A DNA stretch of 21,337 nucleotides, taken from Chloroflexota bacterium (lineage in GTDB: Bacteria; Chloroflexota; UBA6077; CF-72). Under the pieces are notes generated by a model. The model ran no database searches and was not told where the DNA came from. It was given only the letters and a program-made list of their open reading frames with translations. Shown here piece by piece: positions 20,608 through 21,337 of this stretch (the first letter of the stretch is position 1; each line of letters begins with the position of its first letter). The DNA is taken from positions 1 through 21,337 of the forward strand of contig JAFAPL010000520.1 of NCBI GenBank assembly GCA_019247135.1, read 5' to 3'. The translations under genes and the position numbers were made by a program.

Positions 20608-21337
20608 CTATCCAGGCACGCCGATGCCGAGCAGCAGGCCGTCCTTTTTAATCGCCGGACTGGTGACGGTGAACAGCACGACTCCGTCGACGGGCGACTG
20701 GATTTCTTCCAGCGGGTTTCCGAGCAGATCGACCATCTGGCCGAGCTGCTGACCTGCTCGCACTGCGTCTTTCACGGCCACACGGTTGAGAAAGATGCCT
20801 TCGTGCGCCGACCGCAGCCACTCGAAAGCCTTCAGCACGCGCGGTGGCTCAACACCGCGCGGCGGCGAGTCCGTCAGCAATCCGAGCGTCCGCCAGATGT
20901 TCAACACGCCGTCCACGTGCCGCTGAATCGCGTCCTGCTCGGGCAGGCCGCAGCGACCTGACTCGGCGATGATCGCGGGCACGCCCCGCTCTGCCGCGGC
21001 GGCGAACAATAGCCCCGCTCGCTCGCCCGACGGCATCGCCACCATCGACCAGCGCACACCGTAGCTGTTGCACATCTCGCGAGCGACAGCGTCCACCTCC
21101 GCGTTGCCCGTCTCGCGCATCGACACGAACGGATCGAGGTCTTCGATCATGTCGCCCGCGTGAAGGTCCATCGCGTAGTCGCACTTGACCACGATGTCGT
21201 TCAGCAAGTGATAGGCGAACCGCTCACTCCAGGCTCCGCTCGGGCTGCCTGGGAAGACCCGATTGATGTTGTCGTTATCGACCGGGTTCACATAGATGCA
21301 GCGCTCGAAAAAGCCCGGCCGATTGAGCAAAGGAATG
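20608..21337 (-). CDS. Succinylglutamate desuccinylase/aspartoacylase (AstE/AspA) family protein, N-terminus beyond right edge
   Basis: The visible 242 residues begin in mid-protein (IPLLNRPGFFERCIYVNPVD, then NDNINRVFPGSPSG), which is the conserved 'NPxGF...YVNPxDxxNxNRxFPG' block of M14-type zinc deacylases. The third zinc ligand His is in 'CDYAMDLHAGD'. 'AIIAESGRCGLPEQDAIQRHVDGVLNIWRTLG' and a C-terminal beta-rich part ('SPVDGVVLFTVTSPAIKKDGLLLGIG') follow. The first two zinc ligands (HxxE) should lie outside the window. The frame stays open to base 21337, so an apparent TTG start at 21330 is only an artefact of the edge. The enzyme removes an acyl group from an amino-acid-like amide. Its position before the peptide-type importer suggests processing of an imported N-acyl compound, which is an inference. 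Confidence 0.87.
   Translation of the reverse strand, partial: IPLLNRPGFFERCIYVNPVDNDNINRVFPGSPSGAWSERFAYHLLNDIVVKCDYAMDLHAGDMIEDLDPFVSMRETGNAEVDAVAREMCNSYGVRWSMVAMPSGERAGLLFAAAAERGVPAIIAESGRCGLPEQDAIQRHVDGVLNIWRTLGLLTDSPPRGVEPPRVLKAFEWLRSAHEGIFLNRVAVKDAVRAGQQLGQMVDLLGNPLEEIQSPVDGVVLFTVTSPAIKKDGLLLGIGVPG

Noticed and set aside
1..21337. CRISPR arrays, insertion sequences, phage genes or toxin-antitoxin modules
   Set aside because: No regularly spaced repeats, transposase or integrase motifs or terminal inverted repeats with target duplications were seen on reading either strand.

Overview
The window is GC-rich bacterial DNA, tightly packed, and reads most naturally as a member of the Chloroflexota (or a close relative). 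The main clues are a Tat-type lipoprotein binding protein with a long Thr-Ala-Pro linker, a large multi-GAF sensor kinase, an F420-type luciferase-like oxidoreductase, frequent GTG/TTG starts, and genes that seem to be transcribed without a leader. The phylum is an inference; no rRNA or other strong marker is present.

Left part (1-3708, minus strand). A three-gene set holds a HugZ-like FMN split-barrel protein, an ABC-2 type ATPase and the first 43 residues of its permease. Upstream of it lies a second minus-strand set: a GH172 (DUF2961) protein, an NTF2-like lipoprotein and MsrB. Genes in both sets are joined by very short stop/start overlaps, twice through a TTGA junction.

Middle part (3734-13037). 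This is a run of metabolic genes in alternating orientation: a MetE-like zinc methyltransferase, tRNA-Pro(GGG) with encoded CCA, a Rieske oxygenase, an F420-type oxidoreductase, a D-2-hydroxyacid dehydrogenase and an ACMSD-like amidohydrolase. It ends in a four-gene operon for a 2-oxoacid dehydrogenase (E1 alpha, E1 beta, E2) plus a glyoxalase/methylmalonyl-CoA-epimerase-like protein. No E3 gene is present. The three divergent pairs here each have only 24-28 bp between start codons. Each gap holds the same symmetric element, ANNNTANNNT, which places a TANNNT -10 box 6-9 nt before both start codons. This is the most notable signal in the window and suggests shared bidirectional, leaderless promoters.

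Right part (13038-21337). A 467-bp region without a convincing gene carries two 100-bp direct repeats, a third diverged copy and a strong hairpin. It is followed by a 1091-residue orphan hybrid of four GAF domains, one PAS domain and a histidine kinase. On the minus strand is a dipeptide/oligopeptide-type ABC importer (binding protein, DppB-like, DppC-like permeases). At the edge lies a truncated AstE/AspA-type zinc amidohydrolase, transcribed ahead of the importer. No ATPase for the importer is visible.

Working picture (inference): a heterotroph's catabolic neighbourhood, with uptake of peptides or similar solutes, oxidation or demethylation of aromatic compounds, decarboxylation, and oxidation of 2-oxoacids to acyl-CoA. 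No dedicated transcription factor, mobile element, phage gene or CRISPR array was seen.
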